Assembly (NCBI GenBank): GCA_002633005.1
Contig: NMRA01000027.1
Span: 1,288,769-1,352,768, forward strand
DNA length: 64,000 bases
Reading direction: 5' to 3'
From: Phoronis australis
Lineage: Eukaryota; Phoronida; Phoronidae
Within the stretch, counting starts at the first letter, position 1. Every line of letters starts with the position of its first letter. Below the pieces are notes generated by a model, which did not search any database, was not told the DNA's origin, and saw only the letters and a list, made by a program, of their open reading frames with translations. A program made the position numbers and the translations under genes. This document shows, one piece after another, positions 44,901 through 53,200 of the stretch.

Positions 44901-46870
44901 AAAGGTATTTATAACAACATGACTTTGATGGTTTAGTCGGTGCGAGGCATATTTCGCCGAAAAGCTTCCGGCGTACAGAGCGCCTATAGTAGGGAGAACA
45001 GCATTTTTCAAAAATTTTAGAAAATGTGCATGTAATATACATCACGAGAAAGCCCTCTACAAGACCAAAAGAACGGTGCAAAAATTTTTTAAATCGGACT
45101 TACGGTTCCGGAGAAAATGGTGTTTTTGTGTCAAATNNNNNNNNNNNNNNNNNNNNNNNNNNNNNNNNNNNNNNNNNNNNNNNNNNNNNNNNNNNNNNNN
45201 NNNNNNNNNNNNNNNNNNNNNNNNNNNNNNNNNNNNNNNNNNNNNNNNNNNNNNNNNNNNNNNNNNNNNNNNNNNNNNNNNNNNNNNNNNNNNNNNNNNN
45301 NNNNNNNNNNNNNNNNNNNNNNNNNNNNNNNNNNNNNNNNNNNNNNNNNNNNNNNNNNNNNNNNNNNNNNNNNNNNNNNNNNNNNNNNNNNNNNNNNNNN
45401 NNNNNNNNNNNNNNNNNNNNNNNNNNNNNNNNNNNNNNNNNNNNNNNNNNNNNNNNNNNNNNNNNNNNNNNNNNNNNNNNNNNNNNNNNNNNNNNNNNNN
45501 NNNNNNNNNNNNNNNNNNNNNNNNNNNNNNNNNNNNNNNNNNNNNNNNNNNNNNNNNNNNNNNNNNNNNNNNNNNNNNNNNNNNNNNNNNNNNNNNNNNN
45601 NNNNNNNNNNNNNNNNNNNNNNNNNNNNNNNNNNNNNNNNNNNNNNNNNNNNNNNNNNNNNNNNNNNNNNNNNNNNNNNNNNNNNNNNNNNNNNNNNNNN
45701 NNNNNNNNNNNNNNNNNNNNNNNNNNNNNNNNNNNNNNNNNNNNNNNNNNNNNNNNNNNNNNNNNNNNNNNNNNNNNNNNNNNNNNNNNNNNNNNNNNNN
45801 NNNNNNNNNNNNNNNNNNNNNNNNNNNNNNNNNNNNNNNNNNNNNNNNNNNNGTGAGTCAGAAATACGCCCGATTGTCAGAAATCGACGAAGGGCCCGTT
45901 TGCAACAAGTGTTTGAAATAGTTCATTGATGAACCCTTTAGTGCGCAATACGATTCATTATGTGCGCAAATTCGGAAATGTACCAATTAATTCAGGTCAA
46001 AGTTGAAGGTCGCGGGAACTGGCAACTTTTTCAACTTTTAAGACCACGAAAGTGAAAAATACTTACGTAATAACGTGCGCAAGGGTTTCTTCTACAAGTT
46101 CACGAAGTTTCACGCCAAAATTCGAGAGTTTAGTCTTCTCCTGAGTTGAAAATCAAATACCAGTTGTTTTTACCGGCTACCATTTTGCTTTGAAATGTCG
46201 GTCACGTTGCTGCAAAAAACTCGTGCAAAGTATTATTAAACGGATTTTGCGGCGAAAAAAGACTAACATTTAAGTAAAATAACGTATTATTTCATACTTT
46301 GAAGTAATTTTTATTCACATTTATTGCATTTTTGAGTGATTTTTTGCCGATTGTAATGTGCAAATTTTACACGGTGACAGATACGCGAAGCGATTTGGTG
46401 ACGGCATGTTGTCCTCGCTACCTATAGCCTCTGCATCGCCTCTGCTTCGGGCCAACAGAGGCGATGGTCATTGCCTAGGTCCTGTGGGAGCATCACGTTG
46501 CTTCTGAAAATCTGTCGTGGTTTGAGCTCATTACAGGCATATGTTTTATCTTAATGATCAAACAGTGACTAACAGGACTGAAAGAAGATTCCGACGTCCA
46601 CAAGCTCACTTTGAGTCCCGTGAGCGAGCAGGTGATCCACGAAGTCCACTCTGCACTGGCAGTGCCACTGCCCAGAAACGACACTTCCGCATTTAACGAC
46701 AGCCTACAACTTCTGTGTGATAGCGAGCTGTCTTTTGTTTTACCACTTGCCCGTTAAAGTAGTTGTAAATTGTACGGCTTAAAGTATAACAAGAATATTA
46801 CCTTCGCCTTTGTTCGTATAAATTGCTTTGAAATGGCCTTTGCAAACACGCCAGCCTTCTGGTCCGCCAT
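23724..46870 (-). CDS. AMPH/BIN1: amphiphysin / BIN1 orthologue (12 coding exons)
   Basis: Exons (minus, 5' to 3'): 46870-46802, 34482-34399, 32872-32818, 32282-32188, 30998-30903, 30531-30424, 29626-29541, 28766-28593, 27907-27846, 27045-26945, 25314-25015, 23906-23724. All junctions are AG...GT and phases agree, giving 1,413 nt and 470 residues. Residues 1-30 form the amphipathic N-BAR helix 0 ([13 protein letters not shown]...). Residues about 24-250 are the BAR domain that senses and bends membranes as a crescent dimer, with hallmarks such as [30 protein letters not shown] and RVDFYVSSF. Residues about 256-410 are an acidic, low-complexity linker. Residues 411-470 are a C-terminal SH3 with ATHDY, an acidic RT loop, GW and KGVFPANF, known in the family to bind dynamin and synaptojanin PxRPxR motifs. 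The linker has no LLDLD or WDLW clathrin/AP-2 motifs and no muscle-type phosphoinositide exon. The gene is head-to-head with PSMD3. Confidence 0.95.
25015..25314 (-). CDS. AMPH/BIN1: amphiphysin exon 11 (acidic linker with YxxP motifs)
   Basis: 300 nt, exactly 100 codons in phase 0 (residues 311-410), between tttcaaag and gtgata. The sequence is acidic with an Ala run. It has three YxxP motifs: YVSP (357-360), YTFP (380-383) and YHTP (390-393). It ends LPAGVLYQ, resembling the LPPGFMFKV boundary before the vertebrate SH3. No clathrin-box or AP-2 motif is present. Confidence 0.88.
26945..27045 (-). CDS. AMPH/BIN1: amphiphysin exon 10 (linker)
   Basis: 101 nt, phase 1 to 0: [20 protein letters not shown], then [14 protein letters not shown]. 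Acceptor gtttacag, donor gtagga. Acidic, with two tyrosines. Assigned by splice signals and frame. Confidence 0.82.
27846..27907 (-). CDS. AMPH/BIN1: amphiphysin exon 9 (linker)
   Basis: 62 nt joining in phase 2 to give (L)[20 protein letters not shown], ending in phase 1. Acceptor gcacag, donor a consensus gtaagt. Ser-rich and disordered, as expected between BAR and SH3. Assigned by splice signals and frame continuity rather than by conserved sequence. Confidence 0.8.
28388..28438 (-). repeat. degenerate partial copy of the exon 8 3' end
   Basis: AAATGAGATTCTACTTTGAG followed by TTCGACATTTTGTATGC (plus strand) resembles the 3' end of exon 8 (GAATGAGACTCTACTTTTGA then GCGGGCAACTTTGTATGCC) about 200 bp away. 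A similar preceding word, CAGTGAATGTCTCTAC, lies near 28,315. It looks like a remnant of a local tandem duplication of the exon end and is not coding now. Confidence 0.4.
28593..28766 (-). CDS. AMPH/BIN1: amphiphysin exon 8 (BAR end)
   Basis: 174 nt, phase 2 to 2, reading [19 protein letters not shown], then [20 protein letters not shown] and a short basic tail ([12 protein letters not shown]). Acceptor acaaatag, donor a consensus gtaagt after CATTCACT. Reading through the donor would add one Leu and a stop codon, so an unspliced form would encode a BAR-only protein. Confidence 0.92.
29226..29366. mobile_element. ~140-bp hairpin (inverted-repeat) element in intron 7
   Basis: CACTTGATTGAC...CCAGCTAAGACATCTGATTGGT is followed, after a short spacer, by ACCAAGCAGACGTCTTAGCC...GTCAATCAAGTGCA, its imperfect reverse complement. 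It could fold into a long hairpin in nascent RNA. Likely a small foldback MITE. Confidence 0.6.
29541..29626 (-). CDS. AMPH/BIN1: amphiphysin exon 7 (BAR helix 3 start)
   Basis: 86 nt reading [20 protein letters not shown], then QELPDLYD plus AG, phase 2. Acceptor gcatttcag, donor gtctgt. It matches AEEE--KAQKVFE--N-DLQEELPSLW of vertebrate proteins. No exon equivalent to vertebrate BIN1 exon 7 (neuronal insert) was seen before it. Confidence 0.93.
30424..30531 (-). CDS. AMPH/BIN1: amphiphysin exon 6 (BAR, basic concave face)
   Basis: 108 nt, phase 0 to 0, reading [20 protein letters not shown], then [16 protein letters not shown]. Acceptor cttgcag, donor gtaccg. The Lys/Arg clusters correspond to the membrane-contacting lysines of BAR helix 2. 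Confidence 0.94.
30903..30998 (-). CDS. AMPH/BIN1: amphiphysin exon 5 (BAR)
   Basis: 96 nt, phase 0 to 0, reading [20 protein letters not shown], then [12 protein letters not shown]. Acceptor caacag, donor gtaatt. The LLW-D-QKL and TYL--F-D-K pattern is diagnostic of the amphiphysin BAR domain. Confidence 0.93.
31841..31999 (+). mobile_element. GGCGGATCC MITE, near-complete copy in intron 4
   Basis: The ends are CAGGGGAGGATCCAGAATTT and CTCTAAATCCGCCACTG. All internal blocks of the 16,978 copy are present in order (TTAGCCAGGATTTTG, CTGTCAGAC, CGAACTGCC, ATTTTAGGGGGG, CCCCTTGGCCCCCCTC). Inserted in an amphiphysin intron in the opposite orientation to the gene. Confidence 0.75.
32188..32282 (-). 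CDS. AMPH/BIN1: amphiphysin exon 4 (BAR)
   Basis: 95 nt, the length I recall for the equivalent vertebrate exon. Reads (A)[20 protein letters not shown], then [11 protein letters not shown]. Bounded by ccattcag and gtttgta, restoring phase 0. Confidence 0.93.
32818..32872 (-). CDS. AMPH/BIN1: amphiphysin exon 3 (BAR)
   Basis: 55 nt reading [18 protein letters not shown] plus one base (phase 1). Bounded by tatag and gtaggg. TRLQKEL aligns with the TRLQKDL of vertebrate relatives. Confidence 0.92.
34399..34482 (-). CDS. AMPH/BIN1: amphiphysin exon 2 (BAR helix 1)
   Basis: 84 nt, phase 0 to 0: [20 protein letters not shown], then INNVHLQQ, bounded by tgttccag and gtactg. It matches the VLQKLGK...F...NFNKQ segment of amphiphysins. 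The preceding intron is 12.3 kb, the longest of the gene. Confidence 0.93.
35030..35640. repeat. decayed CTATACTATTATT satellite in intron 1
   Basis: The word TCTATAC(T/G)ATTATT and close variants occur about a dozen times over 600 bp. They are separated by AATTTTCCACAAATTT(C/G)CC-like spacers, for example near 35,275, 35,310, 35,360, 35,440, 35,470, 35,500, 35,550, 35,568 and 35,594. Spacing is irregular, about 25-60 bp. This is an old or rapidly diverging simple satellite inside the first amphiphysin intron. Confidence 0.6.
36401..36585. repeat. perfect 95-bp tandem duplication
   Basis: The segment from AAAGTGATGTGAATGGCCCA through GTAGAGCACCATGAA is repeated with a 95-bp offset (36,401 and 36,496) and no visible mismatch over about 90 bp. 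The duplication is recent or an assembly slip. It is intronic (amphiphysin intron 1). Confidence 0.85.
37479..38312. mobile_element. 834-bp foldback transposon with THAP-like coding arms, TTAA flanks
   Basis: Ends AGGCGAAGGCAACCT and AGGTTGCCTTCGCCT are inverted repeats, each directly flanked by TTAA (37,475-37,478 and 38,313-38,316), the target duplication typical of piggyBac-like insertion. Similarity between arms continues inward for about 280 bp. It includes ACAGCTTTTCGTAATTTGAT, CTTTTGTTTACGAGTCAGT and ATGCCACxxTGxTGCTG, followed by TGTACTCATTAT. The arms are identical enough in parts to fold back. No full transposase is present. Confidence 0.8.
37908..38096 (-). pseudogene. THAP zinc-finger N-terminus fragment in the right arm
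   Basis: A 62-codon frame starts [17 protein letters not shown], which fits the N-terminal MPxxCxxxxC signature of the THAP C2CH DNA-binding finger found in P-element-type transposases and host THAP proteins. The rest of the finger is missing and the frame ends after 62 codons. The left arm (37,721 onward, plus strand) encodes the same start (MPRWCCVP) but meets a TGA at the position of the conserved Gly. Both are remnants. Confidence 0.5.
38317..43700. other. amphiphysin intron 1, no further gene recognised
   Basis: AT-rich intronic DNA. Open frames here are short and resemble no family. A short duplicated TACAGTACTTTACAAT word occurs at about 39,216 and 39,248. Confidence 0.4.
43702..43930 (-). 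repeat. coding-like cassette, outside copy
   Basis: A ~230-bp unit also present twice inside the adjacent 44,111-46,477 element. On the minus strand this copy has a 65-codon open frame ([20 protein letters not shown]..., ...[18 protein letters not shown]). The two internal copies share the peptide pattern [15 protein letters not shown] but have a common stop after MRKRYL. I do not recognise the protein. Confidence 0.5.
44111..46477. mobile_element. hAT-like element: TIR TAGGCAATGACC..., 8-bp TSD
   Basis: The left end TAGGCAATGACCATCGCCTC is matched by the inverse at the right end (...GAGGCGATGGTCATTGCCTA). The TIR continues for about 58 bp through GTTGGCCCGAAGCAGAGGCG to GGCTATAGG with one mismatch. 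Both sides are flanked by GGTCCTGT (44,103-44,110 and 46,478-46,485), a perfect 8-bp target-site duplication, as produced by hAT and P superfamilies. Inside are two inverted copies of a ~240-bp cassette (about 44,170-44,380 and 44,770-44,995) and the 716-base gap. No transposase is visible outside the gap. The element lies in amphiphysin intron 1. Confidence 0.85.
45137..45852. other. assembly gap (716 N)
   Basis: An uninterrupted run of N lies inside the hAT-like element. The true length is unknown. Open frames crossing it are artefacts. Confidence 0.99.
46802..46870 (-). CDS. AMPH/BIN1: amphiphysin exon 1 (start codon, helix 0)
   Basis: ATG at 46,870; 23 codons reading [20 protein letters not shown] then KAK, and a GCGAAG|gtaata donor. 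Phase 0 joins to VLQNLGK of exon 2, as in vertebrate BIN1 (...RAQEK|VLQKLGK). The start context AAGAAAATGGCGGAC also contains a YY1-like ATGGCGG word. Confidence 0.92.
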
Positions 46871-47096
46871 TTTCTTAATGTGTTGACAGATGGCGCTTCC
46901 TAAGACTAACCCTCAACCAATGAAAATCCAAAAAATTACCAACTGCTTGACAGTTCTTCGTTGACGGCCATATTGAAATCATGCCGGTGATCTAAATCGC
47001 TGACTAACCAACACACATTTTCTTTAGAAAACTGTCGTCGTCGGAGTTTTGGGACAAATTCATTCTAGAAAAAAGAATCAACGTGCGTATAATAAA
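46871..47096. promoter_or_regulatory. bidirectional promoter between amphiphysin and PSMD3
   Basis: The 226 bp between the divergent start codons lack a TATA box. They contain a CCAAT box (46,917-46,921), an ETS-like GCGCTTCCT (46,892-46,900) and two YY1-like words: the minus-strand AAAATGGCGGAC that covers the amphiphysin start codon, and CGGCCATATTG (46,966-46,976). A short upstream ATG (46,981, four codons then stop) precedes the PSMD3 start. Transcription start sites are inferred, not seen. Confidence 0.65.
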
Positions 47097-47211
47097 ATGG
47101 TCAAGCAACCGAAAGAAAGCGTGGCGGATGTAGAAATGAAAGATGATGCAAAAAAGGACAAAGAAACAGAAGAAGAACCGAAAAAACATCCCGATATTCT
47201 GACGTTGGAGG
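47097..47211 (+). CDS. PSMD3: PSMD3 exon 1
   Basis: 38 codons plus one base, ending ...HPDILTLEG with donor G|gtaaag. Phase 1, so that G joins AT of exon 2 to give the conserved Asp of LED(L/I)KEHV. Rich in Lys, Asp and Glu, as in other Rpn3 N-termini. Confidence 0.9.
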
Positions 47212-50200
47212 GTAAAGGGATTTTAAAATTAGCAGTTTATTCTTATTCCTGTCATTGATATGCTTTTCAGCACATATTACCTTCATATTAAAAGTTGATG
47301 GCCAAATTTCATCACAAGATGATAAATCTGCGAAGTTCTGACATTTCTGTGAGCCTGGGCCTGGGGCTGGTCGTAAAGTTCAACGTCACAGTCGGATACT
47401 GTGTACCTAATTATCGGACGGACCCCAAATATCGGACATTACATAAAATCTTCCTTGAAGCATAATCTGAGAAATATATGACACAAATTTTTGTTCCGCT
47501 GTAATGCATTCAATGTCCGGCACTGTCTCGTTTTTTTTCTAGCGTTGCCTCGTTTTGATTTTACCAAGAGAGGGTGCAATTTAGACCCCCAAGTCAGCCT
47601 TAAAATGGTCGATCGCTTAAATCGGTTATAAAAGTTGAAAACAAAATCTTTTTCTACAATGAAATCATCTAATTGAACTAACAATATGTCACTGTTTCTG
47701 TGTTTCATTTTTTTCATTTGTTTTTAAGCTCAAGTCAAACCCTGGCCACGCACGTGCGTGTGTCATATTAAGAAGGCAAAGAGACACTAAAAACTTCAAT
47801 GAGTTTTCATGCGCTTTAGTCGTCTGCTCTGATTCATCGAAACGACTCGGTACTGTCATCAGACTTCATGTTATGGACAATTTTTTTGCGAATGGAGCTG
47901 TTTTTAGCAGCATATGTCAAAACACTCAAGCTGAAATTTGGCTACAAGGTGCCCGCGGCCATTACTTGCTTAGTTAGTTCTCCGCAGTGTGGCGTATAGG
48001 GAAACATGGTGTCCGATCTTTAGGTTTTACGTAGGTTTGCTATTTGTGTTTTTTAAAGATCAGTCGGAACATAAATATGGCTTTTGGTGACAAGATATAG
48101 TAACACAACAATTCTATAAAGGTAAGCCATTTATTTCAGCAAAGAATTTACAACAATCCGTAGTATTTTCCGTTAAATTTAATGCAAAATGTGCCAAAAC
48201 ATCCGATAATTAGGTCACTTGACTTTATAATGGAGACCGATTTAGAGAACCAGTTTCATCTACTAAATAACGGCTGGGTCCATTATATGCGACTAGTGTT
48301 GAGTTCAACTTCAATAGCTGTCTCGCTAAAAAAATGTAGCCAAAATCACATGCTTTCATTGAAAATAAACGACAATAATTCGCGCAATTTCCCAACATCT
48401 TGCTTTTTAGCGAGGACTTAGCGTTACTGAACTCTACCTCGGAATCAGAAGAGAAGCATGAGGGTGTCCTGTCTGAGTCCCCGCTTCTTGAACAAAGCAA
48501 ACGAGTGCTTGAGATTACTCTCGATAGTTAGTTCGCTTAGAAATCCCAAGGTGGCGTCTGACATGGCATTAGAGTGTCAAGGCAATTACCTTGTCTTGAT
48601 ACTGAGTGAGGCGCACAGCGCCAAAGGAGGGGAGGTCTGGAGAGGAGGGGTGGTCGGGAGAGGAGGGGAGGTCGGGAGAGGGGGGTTTCCGCCCTCTCGC
48701 TGAGGAAAAAATTGTAATTTAACTGCCCTCCCGCTGAGAGAAAAATTGTAATTTATATAAAATATGTCATTTTCCTTGCATTTTAGCACAGTTTGCATTT
48801 TTTTCGTGTTCAAAGAACGGCAAAGAAGGAAAATGAGCCATTAAGAGGCAGTCCATATAAAATCTGTAGATTTTCAAAAATCAGTCTACACATCAAAATT
48901 CAAAACATTCTTCATTTTTTGCACATGGATAGGTATCCTAACAAAATCTAAATGCCGCATTTTGTGCACTCAGTGACCCCTAATGTTGCGGCTGGAGCAC
49001 TAGACTGCAATTGGTCATATTATCCGTCTCCGAAATTGTATGTTTTCAGCTACAAAAATAAGTAACTTACAAAATAGACTGAAAGTTGTACATTGGTGCC
49101 TGAAATAACCAATGTATACTGTATAATTATTTGGCATTTACTCAAATTTGATGGCTTTGTATTAGACAGGGGAAATAATCCACAGGCCACTTTCCCTAAC
49201 TAATTTTAGTGGCCATTTTTGTGACCCTTTTATTGCCATATTGCACCTTGTAGCTTTATGTAACTTTTTGAACTTACAAGCTAAAGAGTAAATCTTGATG
49301 ACTGACCAAAATATATTTTGCCTCAACTCTACATTTAGTGAAAATTGTCTTGCAAAACTGTCGATTTTGGAAATGATTCAGCATTGTTTACAGACAAATT
49401 GAATGAAATTTTGAACAAGAAATCTGCTTTAAACTGTTATAAAAATCAAGTCTAAAGTCTTTCAATTGAAAACAGGTTGTTTTCTGGATGTTTTATGCGG
49501 TCAGTATCAAAATTGAACCCGATGACCTTTGTCCAGTGGGTCAGTTGACATTAGGTTTGAGGATATATAAAAAACTTGTACATGTAACCTTCTTGTTTCT
49601 TCCATTATCATTTATTTGACAATTGCAGACCAATTAAATGGAAATAAATCCCTTTGAAGTTTGAATTTCTACAGGAGTCCTGATGTTTTCTATCCCATCA
49701 CTTACGGAATGTTTACCTGAGTTTGTAATTTATTAAGATATATTTCCAGGTATATATATTTTGTGTTTGCTTGCCCTACCTCAGTTTAACCGAATCCCTG
49801 TTACTAATGAAGAACGCATATGATCAGAAACAGTAGAGGCACGTGTTTCATGGTCTGATCTTGGCCAATTTTTGTTTCGATCAATTCCGACTTCCATCTG
49901 TTGTAATTTGGGCGCGTGTTTGATATTGTGCTGACTGCTGAGGGTGGCAAATGCACTCATTTCGCTAAATAAGCATCTAGGTAATCGTTATATTAATTTA
50001 AAGTATGGAAGTCGCCAAGTGTTGTTTTTGGTAAGTATCTGCATCAGTTTTGAAAGTGTAGAGTGAGCTGTTGTTATCTGGGTCACACTCAATTTCATTT
50101 CAGATCTCAAGGAGCATGTCCACTACATAGAGAAGGCTGTTGTTATCTGGGTCACACTCAATTTCATTTCAGATCTCAAGGAGCATGTCCACTACATAGA

Positions 50201-53200
50201 GAAGGCTGTTGCGCTAAAGGAGCCTCGTTACGTTACACGTGTCACCCGTGCACTGGTTACGACCAGGCGCAGGTTAAACCACAGTGTGCTACGCAGGGCC
50301 ATCATGGGCTGGTTCCCACCTAGTAACACCCAGAGGGACTCTCTTCTATCATTTTTACCTGAGGTAACTTCTTAGACAATTGCTAGGTCATGGCGTTTCT
50401 TGTTTTTTTTTGTCTGTTCTGCTTACTGCTAGCTGTGCTAGAAGTCAAGGTGATATGTGAGTCATGTTTATGTTTTTCTAGGCTCTCTATTTCAAACGGG
50501 TTGCTTGAACTATTTGATGATTTATGAGATATTAAATCTATAAGATATGAAATTGTCAGTTAGAATTCTCTCTGAGCAAAAGTCCTAGTGAGGCGGAAAT
50601 TGCTGGTGCTGTTGTTGTTTTGTGCTTTCTGCTGATTCTCAGTTAAACAAATATGTCCACACATTATTTTCACTTGATGAGTTCTTCTCTTTGCATCATG
50701 TTATTGGATGAATGCTGGTCATTCCTAATTAAGGTAATAGTTCAACCCTTACACTAGTGGATTTCTTACACACTACCTTCCCAGTGACGATTGAATTTTG
50801 TGAAACCTACGTAGGGCAGCGAAAATACTTTAAAACTACTTAGTATTTTTTGTTTTAATTTTGCAGAAGCTATATGTACTTTGTCAAGTATTCCAAATTT
50901 TGTATACCAAATCAGAAAAAAACTAACTATTCTTAGTAAAATTTCACACTCGGAAAATCTTGACATGGCTCATTATAGTTTTGTTCATTGATGGTGTTTA
51001 CAGCTGTTTGTTGCCTCGTTTAAGAGAATATAGATGAAGATGAAACTGATACTGCAGTTGGTAAGCAGTAACATTGGTCACCAGGCACGGCACTTGCGAA
51101 GTCACTGGAAGACAACATTAGCAGTGAACTACTTGAATCAAATGCCACAACGTTCATTTTTTTGTGGAAAACGTTGATCAATGTTTGAACTGGTCTTGAT
51201 TTTATACTCACAATTATTCTTAGGATACACCGGCTGTCAACGGAATGGCATCTCCGTTTCGTCCGAGGTCGGCCAAGAACATGCAGTCGCCACTTCTTCC
51301 AGAAATAGACATCTACCTTCACCTGTTGGTACTAGTACATTTGATTGACAGCAAGCGATATGAAGAGGTATGAGAACCAGTGTCAAAAAGGTGGTGTGAA
51401 ATTGCTCTTCTTGATGCTTCAGACGAGGATCCAGGATTTTTATCCTAAGCGATCTGAGAGTATGCAAACGTGAGGGGTGGTGGAGAATCCTCTGTTACAG
51501 CAATTTGAAAGTGATTGAGCCGGGGGTTCCAGACTACTCCTTTGGTTCTGCACCTGTACTTAACCATGAAAGTTGTCTTTGATTTATTGTCTAGGTATCG
51601 AGTAATAAATTCCTATCCGTTTCTGTGCAGGCCGTCAATTGCTCGGATTCCCTAATGGAGAAAGTGTGCAGTCAGAACAGGAGAACGCTAGATGTGCTGG
51701 CTGCAAAGTGTTACTTCTATCACTCACGCGCCTATGAGCTCACAGACCAGATTGAGAAAATAAGGAGGTATACATGATTGAAGAGCATGAGTCATGGTCA
51801 GGTGATCAGTATAGTGCCATAATCACGCTTGGTGTATCGCACAGTTTCAGGCCACCTTTTAATTGAAGAGCATGCTTGATGAAGCAATCTGACCATCATG
51901 GTTGATTGTCAGTTATCTGGTTACTCAGAAGGTGGCTCTGCTGTCCATCTGATTAGTGGGTTGATTGAGGCACTATTTGTCCAGATGTGACGCAGTTCTA
52001 CAGTACACACTTAAAGAGTTACATGTTTAGACAGTCTTTGCCAGATGTATCCTTAATCTCCCTACCTTCAAATTGGGTGAGTCAGCATTGATTGTCTTCT
52101 TGTTTCCAGTTTCCTTCATGCGCGTCTGCGCACGTGCACGCTACGGTCGGACCATGAAGGCCAAGCGTCTATATTGAATCTACTCTTAAGAAACTATCTC
52201 CTGTTTAACCTGTTCGACCAGGCTGACAAGCTCGTCTCAAAGTCCACGTTTCCTGACAATGCGTCAAACAACGAGTGTGCACGATTTCTGTATTATATGG
52301 GTAAGTTCTGGAGGATGGGTTCTGGTGGGTGGTTCTGGTGGATGGGTTCTGGTGGGTAGTTCGACTATATTGCCATGATACACTGATTTCCTGATTACAG
52401 AGAATACTTCAGTTGTTTTGAGTATTGTGGTAGTAAACTGTCAAGAAATTAATTTGTCTTTTTGTGTGTGTGGTTTAAAATGATTTAATCGACAGCCACT
52501 ATGGGATTTACATTTGTGATGTTGACAAGGTACCTAAACTGCACAGTTAACGGACTGTAAAACACCGTGTTGGACACAAAATCATGACTCACCTACCTGC
52601 AAATACTGTTCACTGACTCAAGTACACAAATCACTCGTCGAAGAAGCATGTTGACGGGCTCACATTCACTTAGAAGCACAACACACATACAGACTGCCAA
52701 ACATGCTTCACTCTGATAAAGCATGATGAATACACGGTCACGGATTCATCGGCTTCCATTGTAAGTAGTGCGAAGTAGTGATTTTTACTACGCAGATAGG
52801 AGTTTGATCAACCGTCATGTATGTGATTTTAGTACAAAAATACAATTAGAACTAACTGGCCTGGAACATGCTTTAAATCACAGGCAGATAAGGTTGATTG
52901 CCAAGTCATTCCACAGCATTCACAAAAAACATTTTCCAACGCGGTGAGAGATGAATGAGAATGTGATGAATCATGGTATTCTTTTTCTAAACTACGTTTA
53001 GCCTGGCTGGTAAAACGTTGAGGCGTTGAAAAACGCTTTCTTGGAGAAGATCCAAAAGGTGAAATTGGCAAAAGAGCGAGTTCAGACGATGCATTTCATT
53101 TTAAGGAAAGCAAGATGCGGGAGTCGCTAGTCACGATGTCAATATTGAGACTTGATACAAAAAGATTTTGTACCCCAATAAATTGTAGGTTAAATAGGCA

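Noticed and set aside
44117-45081. 106- and 122-codon frames ([20 protein letters not shown])
   Set aside because: They arise on opposite strands from the two inverted cassette copies of the hAT-like element. The equivalent strand is not open in the outside copy, so they are probably not genes.
45026-45929. Long open frames of 270-281 codons on the plus strand
   Set aside because: They run through the 716-base N gap; the translated part is almost all unknown residues.
46981-47096. Spliced extension of the PSMD3 N-terminus from the ATG at 46,981 (MP...KTVVVGVLGQ)
   Set aside because: It would need an intron of about 40 bases, too short for normal animal splicing, and the extension does not resemble Rpn3 N-termini. 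Treated as a four-codon upstream ORF instead.
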